From assembly GCF_028553745.1 (NCBI RefSeq), contig NZ_CP067130.1, positions 434,001 to 498,000 on the forward strand: DNA of 64,000 nucleotides, given 5' to 3'. A model generated the notes under the pieces. It was not told where the DNA came from, made no database searches, and worked only from the letters and a program-made list of their open reading frames with translations. Source of the DNA: Paracoccus seriniphilus. GTDB lineage: Bacteria > Pseudomonadota > Alphaproteobacteria > Rhodobacterales > Rhodobacteraceae. Below, one piece after another: positions 8,986 to 17,394 of this stretch (position 1 is its first letter; every line of letters starts with the position of its first letter). The position numbers were made by a program, and so were the translations under genes.

Positions 8986-11078
8986 GCCGCGATCTCCTTG
9001 CGGGTCAGAAGAAGGGTGCCGTCCGCCTGCATCACCACATCGAAGGGCGAGGTCACGACGGTCGAGGTTTCGCGCTCGACGATCACTGCCGGGCCGCTGA
9101 CACGGGTGCCGGGGGTCAGGCTGTCGCGCGCAACAATCGAGGTTTCCAGCATCTTGCTGGCGCTGGGATCAAAGACCGCCCGCGTCGAGGGCTGATCGGA
9201 TCTGTCCGAGCCGCGGGTGATCCGCATCCGCTCGGGCACGGGTTGCTGGTCCTGGGCCTTGACCGAGAAGGTGACGATCTCGATTTCCAGCCCCTCCAGC
9301 CCGTCAATCGCGCGGCCGAAGAACTGCGCATATCTTTCACGAAAGCTTTCGCGCAGCGCGGCCACATCGCTGGCGTCAAACTCACGATCCGGCAAGGGAA
9401 CGGGAATTTCCCAGCCCTGCCCGACATAGCGCATGAAAGCGGTGATCTCGCGCTGGATCGCCCCATCCGTGCCCGCGCGGACGAAGCCCTCGGCGGTGGC
9501 CTTCAGATCGGCCAGCAGGGCGTTGACCAGGGCCGGGTCGAATTCCGACAGGCGCACGATCTGCGAAGCCAGCGCCTCGTAGCCGAAGGGAGCCTTGAGA
9601 AAGCCGATGGCCGAACCGACCCCCGCGCCCGGCGGGATCAGGCATTCATCGATTCCCAGCTTCTCGCACAGCCGCGCGGCGTGCAGCGGCGCGGCCCCGC
9701 CAAAGGCGATCATGATATTGTCCGAGATGTTCTTGCCGTTCTCGACCGCATGGACGCGGGCGGCATTGGCCATGTTCTCGTCCACGACCTCGACAATGCC
9801 GAAGGCGGCCGCCTCGGCTGGCAGATTCAGCCTGTCGCCCACATCGCGGCTGATGGCCGCCTGCGCATCCTCGGTGGACAGGCGAATGGCACCGCCGGCG
9901 AAATTGTCGGGGTCCAGCTTGCCCAGAACCAGATCGGCGTCGGTGATGGCGGGGCGTTGACCGCCGCGCTGGTAACAGGCCGGACCGGGTTCCGAAGCGG
10001 CCGATTCCGGGCCAGTCTGGATGCGCCCCATGGCATCGACCCAGGCGATTGAACCACCCCCGGCGCCGATCTCGATCATCTCGATCACCGGAATGGAAAT
10101 CGGCATGCCCGATCCCTTGCAGAACCGATAGGTGCGGGCGACCTCGAAGGTGCGGGCGGTCTTGGGCTGGGAATCCTCGATCAGGCAGATCTTGGCGGTG
10201 GTGCCGCCCATGTCGTAGCTGACCACATTGTCCAGACCAAAGCGCTGCGCCACATCGGCGGCAAAGATCGCGCCGCCCGCCGGGCCGGATTCGACCAGCC
10301 GCACGGGAAATTCCGCGGCGGTTTCCACCGAGATCAGCCCGCCGCCGGAATGGATCATGAAGACCGGACAGGTCGCGCCCATCTCGGCCAGGCGAACCTG
10401 AAGCCGGGCAAGATAGTCGGCCATCTGCGGGCGCACATAGGCATTGGCGCAGACCGTGTTGAACCGCTCGAACTCGCGCATCTGCGGCGAGACTTCGGCC
10501 GAAATCGAGATCGGCACATCCACGCGGGCGGCGATGATCTCGCGCGCACGGCGTTCATGTTCGGGGTTCATGTAGGAATGGATGAAACCGATGGCGACGG
10601 CCCCGAAACCCTCGGCGGCGATCCGGTCGGCAATCTGTTCCAGCGCGGCCTCGTCCAGCGGCGCCAGCTCCTGCCCCTGCGCGCCGATCCGCCCCCTGAC
10701 CACGAAACGGTCTTCGCGCGGGATCAGCGGCGTCGGCAGTTTCAGGTTGAGGTCATACTGCTCGAACCGGTTTTCGGTGCGCATCTCGATGACATCCCGA
10801 AACCCTTCGGTGGTGATCAGCGCGGTGCGCGCGCCACGGCGTTCGATCAGCGCATTGGTGGCCAGGGTGGTGCCATGGATCACGATATCCAGATCGGACA
10901 TCGAAATGCCGGCATCCCGCGTCACGATCTCGATCCCGTCCAGAATGGCCTGTTCGGGGGCGCTGTAATTGGTCAGCACCTTGGTCGAGAACATCTCTCC
11001 CCGGCATTCAAGGGCGATATCGGTGAATGTGCCGCCGATATCCGCACCCAAACGTATCTGTTGTCGGGTGGCGCTCAT
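8982..11078 (-). CDS. Hydantoinase A/oxoprolinase subunit (HyuA-like)
   Basis: Alpha subunit of the hydantoinase/oxoprolinase family, 698 residues. N-terminal RLGADIGGTFTDIALE is the phosphate-binding motif of the actin-like ATPase fold. Further family blocks include HGTTLATNALIERRGA, YDMGGTTAKICLI near residue 290 and FGGAAPLHA. The ATG at 11078 overlaps the ThDP enzyme stop by 4 bp. The frame stays open upstream to 11420, but that stretch is antisense-like to the ThDP gene and lacks family sequence, so the shorter start is used. It activates the substrate carbonyl by phosphorylation for HyuB-assisted ring opening (family knowledge). Confidence 0.92.
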   Translation of the reverse strand: MSATRQQIRLGADIGGTFTDIALECRGEMFSTKVLTNYSAPEQAILDGIEIVTRDAGISMSDLDIVIHGTTLATNALIERRGARTALITTEGFRDVIEMRTENRFEQYDLNLKLPTPLIPREDRFVVRGRIGAQGQELAPLDEAALEQIADRIAAEGFGAVAIGFIHSYMNPEHERRAREIIAARVDVPISISAEVSPQMREFERFNTVCANAYVRPQMADYLARLQVRLAEMGATCPVFMIHSGGGLISVETAAEFPVRLVESGPAGGAIFAADVAQRFGLDNVVSYDMGGTTAKICLIEDSQPKTARTFEVARTYRFCKGSGMPISIPVIEMIEIGAGGGSIAWVDAMGRIQTGPESAASEPGPACYQRGGQRPAITDADLVLGKLDPDNFAGGAIRLSTEDAQAAISRDVGDRLNLPAEAAAFGIVEVVDENMANAARVHAVENGKNISDNIMIAFGGAAPLHAARLCEKLGIDECLIPPGAGVGSAIGFLKAPFGYEALASQIVRLSEFDPALVNALLADLKATAEGFVRAGTDGAIQREITAFMRYVGQGWEIPVPLPDREFDASDVAALRESFRERYAQFFGRAIDGLEGLEIEIVTFSVKAQDQQPVPERMRITRGSDRSDQPSTRAVFDPSASKMLETSIVARDSLTPGTRVSGPAVIVERETSTVVTSPFDVVMQADGTLLLTRKEIAA

Positions 11079-12739
11079 GACGTTTCCTTCGATTTCTGTG
11101 CGGCTTGCCGCATCTGTGTCAGGGTCTGGCGAGGGGTCAGGGCCTCGGGTGAAATCTGCAGTTCCAGCAACGCACCGGTGCGCGAGGCGCGGGCACGGGC
11201 AAAGGCGGCGGGGAAATCCTCGGTCGCCTCGACCCGTTCGGCGTGATAGCCATAGGACTGCGCCAGCATCACGAAATCGGGGTTTTCCAGTTCGGTTCCC
11301 GAAACGCGCGCGGGATAGTTGCGTTCCTGATGGGCGCGGATCGTGCCATAGATGCCATTGTTCAGCACCAGAATGATGGGCTGCGCGCCTGCCTGCATGG
11401 CCGTGCCAAGCTCTTGACAATTCATCTGGAAATCGCCGTCACCAGCAAAGCAGACCACCATGCGTTCGGGACAGGCCACCTTGGCGGCCACAGCAGCGGG
11501 CACGCCATAGCCCATCGCCCCCGATTGCGGGGCCAGCAGCCGCGCTTGCGGTCCGAACTTGTAGAATTTGTTGGGCCAGACGGTGAAATTCCCCGCGCCA
11601 TTGGTCAGGATGGCATCCTCGGGCAGCACTTCGCGCAGATGGGCCGTGACCAGACCCATATCGACGGGCGAGGGCTGGGCGGGCAGTTCGAAACCCTCCA
11701 GATAGGCCTTGCGTCCCTGCGCGCACCAGTCCTGCCAATCGCCGCTGACCGGGCGCAGCGCCCCGGAAAAGGCATTCGGTCCGGCCTGAATTCCCAGGGT
11801 CGGCTGATAGATCTTGCCGATCTCGCGGTCCGAGGCATGGACATGGATCAATGTCTGACTGGGGACCGGCACGTTCAGCAGGCTGTAGCCATCGGTGGTC
11901 ATCTCGCCAAAGCGGACATTGATGGCCAGGATGACATCGGCATCGCGGATCAGCGCCTTGACATGGCCGGGCATGCCGACACCGGCCTCGCCTGCGTAAA
12001 CCGGCGAGAAATTGTCGAACTGATCCTGATAGCGAAAGGCCGCCACGACCGGAATATGGCTGGCCTCGGCAAATTCCTGCAGCGCCGCCTGCCCCGCGCC
12101 GGTCCAGTTGCAGCCACCCATCAGCACCAGCGGCCGCTGCGCGGTTTGCAGCAGCTTCAGCGTCTCGGAAACAGCTTCGACCGTGGGGGCCGGTTCGGCG
12201 ACACGGGCCGGGCCGCGCAGCGGCGCGACATCGGTCAGGCTGGTCAGCATGTCCTCGGGCAGCGCGATGACCACCGGTCCGGGACGGCCCGTGGTGGCTG
12301 TCGTCCAGGCGCGGGCAAGGATTTCGGGAATCCGCGCGACATCATCGATCTCGACCGCCCATTTCGCCATGGTGCCATAAACGGCGCGATAGTCGATTTC
12401 CTGAAACGCCTCGCGGCCCTTCATGTCGGTGCCGACCTGTCCGACGAAAAGGATCATCGGCGCCGAATCCTGCATCGCGGTATGCACCCCGATCGAGGCA
12501 TTGGTGACGCCCGGCCCACGGGTGACAAAGCACAATCCCGGCTGCGCCATCAGCTTGCCCCAGGCTGCCGCCATGAAGGCCGCGCCGCCTTCGTTGCGGC
12601 ACAGGACGAAATCAAGCTCTCCCTTGCTGTCATGCAGCGCATCCAGCACCGCAAGATAGCTTTCGCCGGGCACACCGAACCCCTTTGTCGCGCCCAGGGC
12701 GACAAGGCTCTCCACCAGAAGCTGGCCTCCGTTGCGCAT
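11075..12739 (-). CDS. ThDP-dependent enzyme, acetolactate synthase/decarboxylase-like
   Basis: Thiamine diphosphate enzyme of the AHAS/benzoylformate decarboxylase superfamily, 554 residues. Glu50 in CRNEGGAAFMAAAW is the cofactor-activating glutamate. The ThDP/metal motif GDGDFQMNCQ...NNGIYG spans 433-465. GPGVTNAS (76-83) and an FAD/ADP-like central domain (around 190-340) are present. It leads the six-gene operon and follows a promoter region with a strong copy of the shared motif. No regulatory subunit (IlvN) is nearby, so a biosynthetic acetolactate synthase is unlikely. With an aminotransferase downstream and an aldehyde dehydrogenase next door, decarboxylation of a 2-oxo acid to an aldehyde is the simplest role (inference). 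Confidence 0.9.
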   Translation of the reverse strand: MRNGGQLLVESLVALGATKGFGVPGESYLAVLDALHDSKGELDFVLCRNEGGAAFMAAAWGKLMAQPGLCFVTRGPGVTNASIGVHTAMQDSAPMILFVGQVGTDMKGREAFQEIDYRAVYGTMAKWAVEIDDVARIPEILARAWTTATTGRPGPVVIALPEDMLTSLTDVAPLRGPARVAEPAPTVEAVSETLKLLQTAQRPLVLMGGCNWTGAGQAALQEFAEASHIPVVAAFRYQDQFDNFSPVYAGEAGVGMPGHVKALIRDADVILAINVRFGEMTTDGYSLLNVPVPSQTLIHVHASDREIGKIYQPTLGIQAGPNAFSGALRPVSGDWQDWCAQGRKAYLEGFELPAQPSPVDMGLVTAHLREVLPEDAILTNGAGNFTVWPNKFYKFGPQARLLAPQSGAMGYGVPAAVAAKVACPERMVVCFAGDGDFQMNCQELGTAMQAGAQPIILVLNNGIYGTIRAHQERNYPARVSGTELENPDFVMLAQSYGYHAERVEATEDFPAAFARARASRTGALLELQISPEALTPRQTLTQMRQAAQKSKETS

Positions 12740-12837
12740 TTCAATATCCTTTCTGCCCCCGCGTCCTGACGTTGCCCGGGGCGTAAATGAACCTGCGTGT
12801 CGAGATGATCTTGCCCCGAAGCCGGGTCCGGCAAAAT

Positions 12838-12871
12838 CAAGATCTGCGGCCGATCGACAAGTTTTACTTGT
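12838..12871 (-). promoter_or_regulatory. Candidate regulon operator, copy 2
   Basis: On the + strand: CAAGA (12838-12842), 11 bp, TCGACAAGTTTT (12854-12865), AC, TTGT (12868-12871). The second half is a near-perfect palindrome, GACAAGTTTTACTTGTC. It lies 99 bp upstream of the ThDP enzyme start, in the 176-bp gap after the aldehyde dehydrogenase. Spacing is identical to the copies at 3079 and 14411. Confidence 0.78.
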
Positions 12872-12915
12872 CAGTGACCGGCCGCAATTGCCTGCCTGAC
12901 AGGGCAGTTCCCGGC

Positions 12916-14349
12916 CTATCCGGCCTGAACATAGGCCGTCTTGACCGCAGTATAGAAATCCATCGCCATGCGGCCCTGTTCGCGCCCGCCAAGGCTGGAG
13001 GCGCCACGCCCGCCAAAGGGAACATGGTAATCGACACCGGCAGTCGGCAGGTTGACCATCACCATCCCCGACTTCGAAGCCCGCCGGAATGCCGTCGCAT
13101 GTTTCAGCGATGTCGTGCAGATCCCCGAGGACAGCCCGTAGGCGGTGTCATTGGCAACGGCCAGCGCCTCGTCGAAATCGGCGACCCGAATGACCGAGGC
13201 ACAGGGCCCGAAAATCTCTTCGCGCGAAGAACGCATCTGGTTGTTCGCATTCAGGAACAACGCCGGAGCCTGGAAATGGCCGGGGCGGTCCAGAGCCTCT
13301 CCGCCGATCACCTCGCATCCCTCCTCTCCTGCCAGCCGGACATAGTCCAGATTGCCCGCAAGCTGTGCCTCGGACACGACCGGCCCGATCTGCACACCGT
13401 CCAGCAGCGGATCGCCGATCTTCAGCGTCGCCATGGCCTGCTGCATCCGCGCGACAAAGGCATCATGGATACCCGCGGTGACGATCAGGCGCGAAGAGGC
13501 CGTGCAGCGCTGACCCGTCGAAAAGAACGCGCCGTTCAGGCAGGCATCCACCGCGACATCCAGATCGGCGTCATCCAGCACCACCATCGGGTTCTTGCCG
13601 CCCATCTCAAGCTGGACTTTCTTCAGCCCCTGCGCGCAGCCGACAGCAATGCCGCGCCCCACACGCTCGGACCCGGTGAAAGAGATTGCCGCGACATCGG
13701 GATGATCGACCAGCGCCTGCCCGATGACCGAGCCGCTGCCCATGACCAGATTGAACACGCCGGCAGGGCAACCTGCCTCGACAAGAATTTCTGCCAGAAG
13801 ATGTGCACATCCGGGTGTCAGATCGGCCGGTTTCAGGATGACCGCATTCCCCGCCGCAAGGGCCGGGGCGGCCTTCCATGCCGGAATGGCAATCGGAAAA
13901 TTCCACGGCGTGATCAGCCCGACCACGCCCAGAGGCTCGCGCGTGACCTCGACTTCGACACCGTCGCGGATCGAGTTCAGCTTTTCGCCGGGATTGCGCA
14001 GGGCCTCTCCCGAGAAGAAATGGAACAGTTGCGCGGCGCGCAGCGCCTCTCCCCTGGCCTCGGGCAGCGTCTTGCCCTCTTCACGCGCCAGCAACCTCCC
14101 GATTTCGTCATTGCGTGCCAGCAGCAGATCGCCCGCGCGGCGCAGCACATCCGATCGCAGCTGCGGCGAGGCTGCCGCCCAGCCCGGTTGGGCGGCACGG
14201 GCTGCGGCGACGGCTCGGGAAAGGTCATCGGCCCCGGCACGGGCATACAGCCCGATCACCTCGTCGGGATTGGCGGGATTGCGGTTTTCGCTGAAAGCCC
14301 CCGTCTCGACCCATTCTCCGCCTATCAAGTTGCGCTTGCAATCGGGCAT
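12916..14349 (-). CDS. NAD(P)-dependent aldehyde dehydrogenase
   Basis: ALDH superfamily enzyme, 477 residues, oxidising an aldehyde to an acid. Oxyanion Asn150 in TPWNFP, Lys173 in ILKPADLTP, the cofactor loop FTGSERVG (224-231), general base Glu248 in LEMGG and nucleophile Cys282 in GQRCTASS are all present. The overall sequence resembles 2,5-dioxovalerate (alpha-ketoglutarate semialdehyde) dehydrogenases and broad-range YcbD-type enzymes. It has its own promoter with a regulon motif 62 bp upstream. It probably oxidises the aldehyde produced by the adjacent ThDP decarboxylase (inference). If the substrate is 2,5-dioxovalerate, the pathway would end at 2-oxoglutarate. Confidence 0.92.
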   Translation of the reverse strand: MPDCKRNLIGGEWVETGAFSENRNPANPDEVIGLYARAGADDLSRAVAAARAAQPGWAAASPQLRSDVLRRAGDLLLARNDEIGRLLAREEGKTLPEARGEALRAAQLFHFFSGEALRNPGEKLNSIRDGVEVEVTREPLGVVGLITPWNFPIAIPAWKAAPALAAGNAVILKPADLTPGCAHLLAEILVEAGCPAGVFNLVMGSGSVIGQALVDHPDVAAISFTGSERVGRGIAVGCAQGLKKVQLEMGGKNPMVVLDDADLDVAVDACLNGAFFSTGQRCTASSRLIVTAGIHDAFVARMQQAMATLKIGDPLLDGVQIGPVVSEAQLAGNLDYVRLAGEEGCEVIGGEALDRPGHFQAPALFLNANNQMRSSREEIFGPCASVIRVADFDEALAVANDTAYGLSSGICTTSLKHATAFRRASKSGMVMVNLPTAGVDYHVPFGGRGASSLGGREQGRMAMDFYTAVKTAYVQAG

Positions 14350-14410
14350 GGCTGCCTCCTGTCATCCAGAATCTGGCGCAACTATTCACGATCTGCGACG
14401 GGTCGACCGC

Positions 14411-14444
14411 CAAGAAGAACTGAAGTTCGACAAGTTTCCCTTGA
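14411..14444. promoter_or_regulatory. Candidate regulon operator, copy 3, between divergent genes
   Basis: On the + strand: CAAGA (14411-14415), 11 bp, TCGACAAGTTT (14427-14437), CCC, TTGA (14441-14444). It lies in the 286-bp divergent region between the aldehyde dehydrogenase (minus, start 14349) and the VOC/dehydrogenase operon (plus, start 14636). Orientation to the aldehyde dehydrogenase matches the other copies; it could also act on the plus-strand operon. The same gap holds a short inverted repeat TGTCTC-ACC-GAGACA at 14505-14519. Confidence 0.7.
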
Positions 14445-14635
14445 AGACATGCCGGCAAGCTTCCCGACAGCCGCAGGATCGGAAGATCCCCGGATACGAA
14501 AAACTGTCTCACCGAGACACCCGCGCCACACCATCGGCGCAAATCCCCGCCGGGCTGATATTCCGGATGCATGAAAACGGCCCGCCCAAGGCTGGATTCA
14601 CACAAGAAACAGGCATCCCAGAGGAGGAGATGGAT

Positions 14636-15208
14636 ATGCCCGGACAATGGACATCGAACTGGCAGGAAGTCGAAAACTGGCACGAGTTCCGTCCCGAAAT
14701 GATCTGCGATGACTTCGATCCGATCATGAAGGACTGGAAACTGGTCCACCTCGGAATCGTCGTGAAGAAGATGGATCCCGTGGTCAACTTCTGGAAGAAG
14801 ACCGGCATTGCCCAATTCGACAACAAGAGCTTTATCTTCGACGCCTCCGGCCCGGTTCCCGGATTGAAATACTATGGCGAACCCTGCGACCCCGAATTCA
14901 AGGCGCGCTGGCGCGTCGGGCAGATCGGCGCGATCCCGGTGGAAATCGGGGAAATGCTGGGCGGACGCTCTCCTTACAAGGATCATCTCGACAAATTTGG
15001 CGAAGGCATCCACCATGTCGCCTTCTCGACGCCGAACTGGCAGGAATCCTATGACTATCTGGTCTCGAAAGGGATGCCCTGCATGATGGAAGGCTCGCTT
15101 GGCGGCTGGGCCTATTTCGACGCCCATGCCCTGGGCGGTGGCGTCAATATCGAGCTGATCGACTTCAACACCAAGGGCTACGACTGGTTCGCGCGGCTGG
15201 TGGACTGA
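14636..15208 (+). CDS. VOC (glyoxalase/dioxygenase fold) family protein
   Basis: Cytoplasmic protein of 190 residues with a vicinal oxygen chelate domain. LVHLGIVVKKMDPVVNFW opens the first beta-alpha-beta-beta-beta unit and GIHHVAFSTPNWQESYDYL the second. Candidate metal ligands are the His of LVHLGI, the His of IHHVAF and the Glu of VNIELID. VOC members are glyoxalases, epimerases, extradiol dioxygenases or resistance proteins, so no reaction can be named. Two in-frame ATGs occur: 14630 lies only 2 nt after GAGGAGG, while 14636 has 8 nt spacing and is chosen. It is the first gene ahead of the E1/E2 dehydrogenase operon and may share its promoter. Confidence 0.85.
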   Translation: MPGQWTSNWQEVENWHEFRPEMICDDFDPIMKDWKLVHLGIVVKKMDPVVNFWKKTGIAQFDNKSFIFDASGPVPGLKYYGEPCDPEFKARWRVGQIGAIPVEIGEMLGGRSPYKDHLDKFGEGIHHVAFSTPNWQESYDYLVSKGMPCMMEGSLGGWAYFDAHALGGGVNIELIDFNTKGYDWFARLVD

Positions 15209-15298
15209 TCGCTGCGGCCAATGGTGTCGGCCTTCGAAGGGCCGCCACCTGCGGCGCGGACAATCGTTTCACGGACAGCCCATGAAGAGGAGGTTTTG

Positions 15299-16285
15299 AT
15301 GTCACCGTCACATGAGACACAGCATTGGATGTATCGGAACATGGTGCTCAGTCGCCGGTTCGAGGAGAGGATTGCGAAGATTTATTTCGAGGGGAAGACA
15401 CCGGTTTTCAACATGGCGAACGGCCCGATTCCCGGTGAGATGCACCTGTCGGACGGGCAGGAGCCGGTCGCGGTCGGGGTCTGCGCGCATCTGACACCCG
15501 AGGATATCGTGACGGCGACGCATCGCCCGCATCATCAGGCCATCGCCAAGGGGGTGGACCTGGATCGGATGGCGGCCGAGATTTTCGGCAAGGCCACGGG
15601 TCTGTCGGGCGGTCGCGGCGGGCATATGCACATTTTTGACCCGGAGGTGAACTTTGCCTGCTCCGGCATCATCGCCCAGGGGATGGGGCCGGCCGTGGGG
15701 GCCGCGCTCAGCCGCAAGATGCAGGGCAAGCCCGGCGTCGCGGTGGCCTTTGTCGGCGAAGGGGCCGTGAACCAGGGCGGCTGGCACGAGGCGATGAATC
15801 TTGCCGCAGTGTGGAAGCTGCCCTTCGTCTGCGTCATCGAGGACAACGGCTGGGGCATTTCGGTCGCCAAACAGACCGCCAGCGCCGTGGCCAGCAACGC
15901 CGATCGCGCCGCGGCCTATGGCATCCCGGGCAAGCGCGTCGAGGGCAATGACCCCTATGCGATCCATGAGGTCGCCGGCGAGGCCATTGCCCGGGCGCGT
16001 GCGGGTGACGGCCCGACGCTGATCGAGGTCGAGACCTATCGTCTTGCCGGGCATTTCATGGGCGATGCCGAAGGCTATCGGCCCAAGGGCGAGAAGGAGG
16101 CCCTGTTCGAAAAGGACCCCATTCCCAGAATGCGCGCAAGGCTGATCGCGGATGGCATCGCCAGCGCGGCCGAGCTGGATGACATCGAAGCCGCGGCCGC
16201 CGCGCGTGTCGAAACGGCGATCACCTTTGCCCGCGACAGCGCGGACCCCGCCCCCGAAGACGCGCTGACGGCCGTTTTCGCATGA
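15299..16285 (+). CDS. Thiamine-dependent dehydrogenase E1 alpha (acetoin/2-oxoacid type)
   Basis: E1 alpha subunit, 328 residues, of the acetoin/pyruvate/branched-chain 2-oxoacid dehydrogenase family. The ThDP motif GEGAVNQGGWHEAMNLA (153-169) ends in EDNGWGIS (181-188). HRPHHQAIAKG and GRGGHMHIFD (106-114) are E1 alpha blocks. The length, close to AcoA, and the neighbouring acetoin-type remnants favour an acetoin-like diketone or 2-oxoacid substrate over a housekeeping pyruvate dehydrogenase. The ATG at 15299 follows GAAGAGGAGG by 5 nt; the frame opens earlier, but without a ribosome site. It works as a heterotetramer with the E1 beta encoded 16 bp downstream. Confidence 0.9.
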   Translation: MSPSHETQHWMYRNMVLSRRFEERIAKIYFEGKTPVFNMANGPIPGEMHLSDGQEPVAVGVCAHLTPEDIVTATHRPHHQAIAKGVDLDRMAAEIFGKATGLSGGRGGHMHIFDPEVNFACSGIIAQGMGPAVGAALSRKMQGKPGVAVAFVGEGAVNQGGWHEAMNLAAVWKLPFVCVIEDNGWGISVAKQTASAVASNADRAAAYGIPGKRVEGNDPYAIHEVAGEAIARARAGDGPTLIEVETYRLAGHFMGDAEGYRPKGEKEALFEKDPIPRMRARLIADGIASAAELDDIEAAAAARVETAITFARDSADPAPEDALTAVFA

Positions 16286-16301
16286 TCTCTGGGAGGAAGA
16301 C

Positions 16302-17321
16302 ATGACCAAACCGAATGAAAGAAAGCTGACCATTGCCCGCGCCATGGCCGAAGCCGTGGCCCAGGAAATGCGCGTCGATCCTTCAGTCTTCGTCATGGGC
16401 GAGGACATCGGCACGCTGGGGGGCGTTTACGGCAACACGCGCGGGCTGCTCGACGAATTCGGCAGCGAACGCATCCGCGACACGCCGATCTCGGAAACCG
16501 CCTTCATCGGGGCGGCCGTCGGTGCCGCCCAGGACGGGATGCGACCCGTGGTCGAACTGATGTTTGTGGACTTCTTCGGCGTCTGCTTTGACGCGATCTA
16601 CAATCTGATGGCCAAGAACATCTATTTCTCGGGCGGGAACCTGAAGGTGCCGATGGTGCTGATGACCTCGACCGGCGGGGGCTATTCCGACGGCGGACAG
16701 CATTCGCAATGCGTCTATGGCACATTCGCGCATCTGCCGGGAATGAAGGTGGTGGCGCCGTCGAACGCCTATGACGCCAAGGGTCTGATGACCGCCGCCA
16801 TGCGCGACGACAGCCCGGTCGTCTACATGTATCACAAGGGCCTGCAGGGCATGGGCTGGCTGGGCACCGAAGCCGGTGCGACGGTACATGTCCCCGAGGA
16901 AAGCTACACGGTCGAGATCGGCAAGGCCAGGGTGGCCCGCGCGGGCAAGGATGTGACCATCGTCAGCCTTGGCATGGGCGTGCATCATGCGCTCAGGGCC
17001 GCCGACAAACTGGAAGCCCAGGGCGTCAGCGCCGAGGTGGTGGATCTGGTCAGCCTTGTCCCGCTGGATCGTGACACGATCCGCGCCAGCGTGGCCAGGA
17101 CCGGGCGGCTGATCGTGGTGGACGAGGATTACATGTCCTATGGCGTCTCGGGCGAGATCATCGCCAGCGTGACCGAACATGACATCTCGGTCCTGAAAGC
17201 CGCGCCCAGGCGCGTGGCCTTCCCCGATGTGCCGATCCCCTTTGCCCGGGTGATGGAACAATATTGCCTGCCCGATGCCGACAAGATCGTCGCCGCATGG
17301 GCCGGAATGCAGGCCGCCTGA
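16302..17321 (+). CDS. Thiamine-dependent dehydrogenase E1 beta
   Basis: E1 beta subunit, 339 residues. The family opening RKLTIARAMAEAVAQEM, GEDIGTLGGVYG, RIRDTPISETAFIGAAVGAA and the transketolase C-terminal domain (from about 210, with VDLVSLVPLD and VVDEDY) are all intact. It completes the E1 active site with the alpha subunit and transfers the acyl group to the lipoyl protein. A GGGAGGAAG ribosome site precedes the ATG at 16302. A 73-bp gap separates it from the lipoyl gene, which has its own purine-rich AAGAAGGA site. Substrate specificity cannot be read from sequence alone. Confidence 0.92.
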   Translation: MTKPNERKLTIARAMAEAVAQEMRVDPSVFVMGEDIGTLGGVYGNTRGLLDEFGSERIRDTPISETAFIGAAVGAAQDGMRPVVELMFVDFFGVCFDAIYNLMAKNIYFSGGNLKVPMVLMTSTGGGYSDGGQHSQCVYGTFAHLPGMKVVAPSNAYDAKGLMTAAMRDDSPVVYMYHKGLQGMGWLGTEAGATVHVPEESYTVEIGKARVARAGKDVTIVSLGMGVHHALRAADKLEAQGVSAEVVDLVSLVPLDRDTIRASVARTGRLIVVDEDYMSYGVSGEIIASVTEHDISVLKAAPRRVAFPDVPIPFARVMEQYCLPDADKIVAAWAGMQAA

Positions 17322-17394
17322 ACAGGCCCGATCACACAGCAACAGGAATTGCCGGGGTCGCGCATGGCGTCCCCGAAAGAAGAAGGACAATGAC

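Noticed and set aside
7270..9195. A 641-codon + strand frame opposite HyuB and the aminotransferase.
   Set aside because: Antisense shadow; composition is unnatural and it crosses three well-supported minus-strand genes.
11079..11420. N-terminal extension of HyuA to 11420.
   Set aside because: The extension runs through the ThDP enzyme gene and lacks family sequence; the ATG at 11078 gives an exact HyuA N terminus and a 4-bp overlap.
11075..12739. Naming the ThDP enzyme ilvB (biosynthetic acetolactate synthase).
   Set aside because: No ilvN or ilvC neighbours, and it leads a catabolic operon; the reaction is left open.
14350..15298. Sigma-54 (-24/-12) promoter for the dehydrogenase operon, expected for an AcoR target.
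   Set aside because: No GG-N10-GC element with the TGGCAC/TTGC context was found in the upstream regions.
15299..17321. Pyruvate dehydrogenase as the name of the E1 genes.
   Set aside because: Subunit length and context (acetoin reductase remnant, AcoR-like gene, split E2) fit an acetoin/2-oxoacid type better, but the substrate is not proven.
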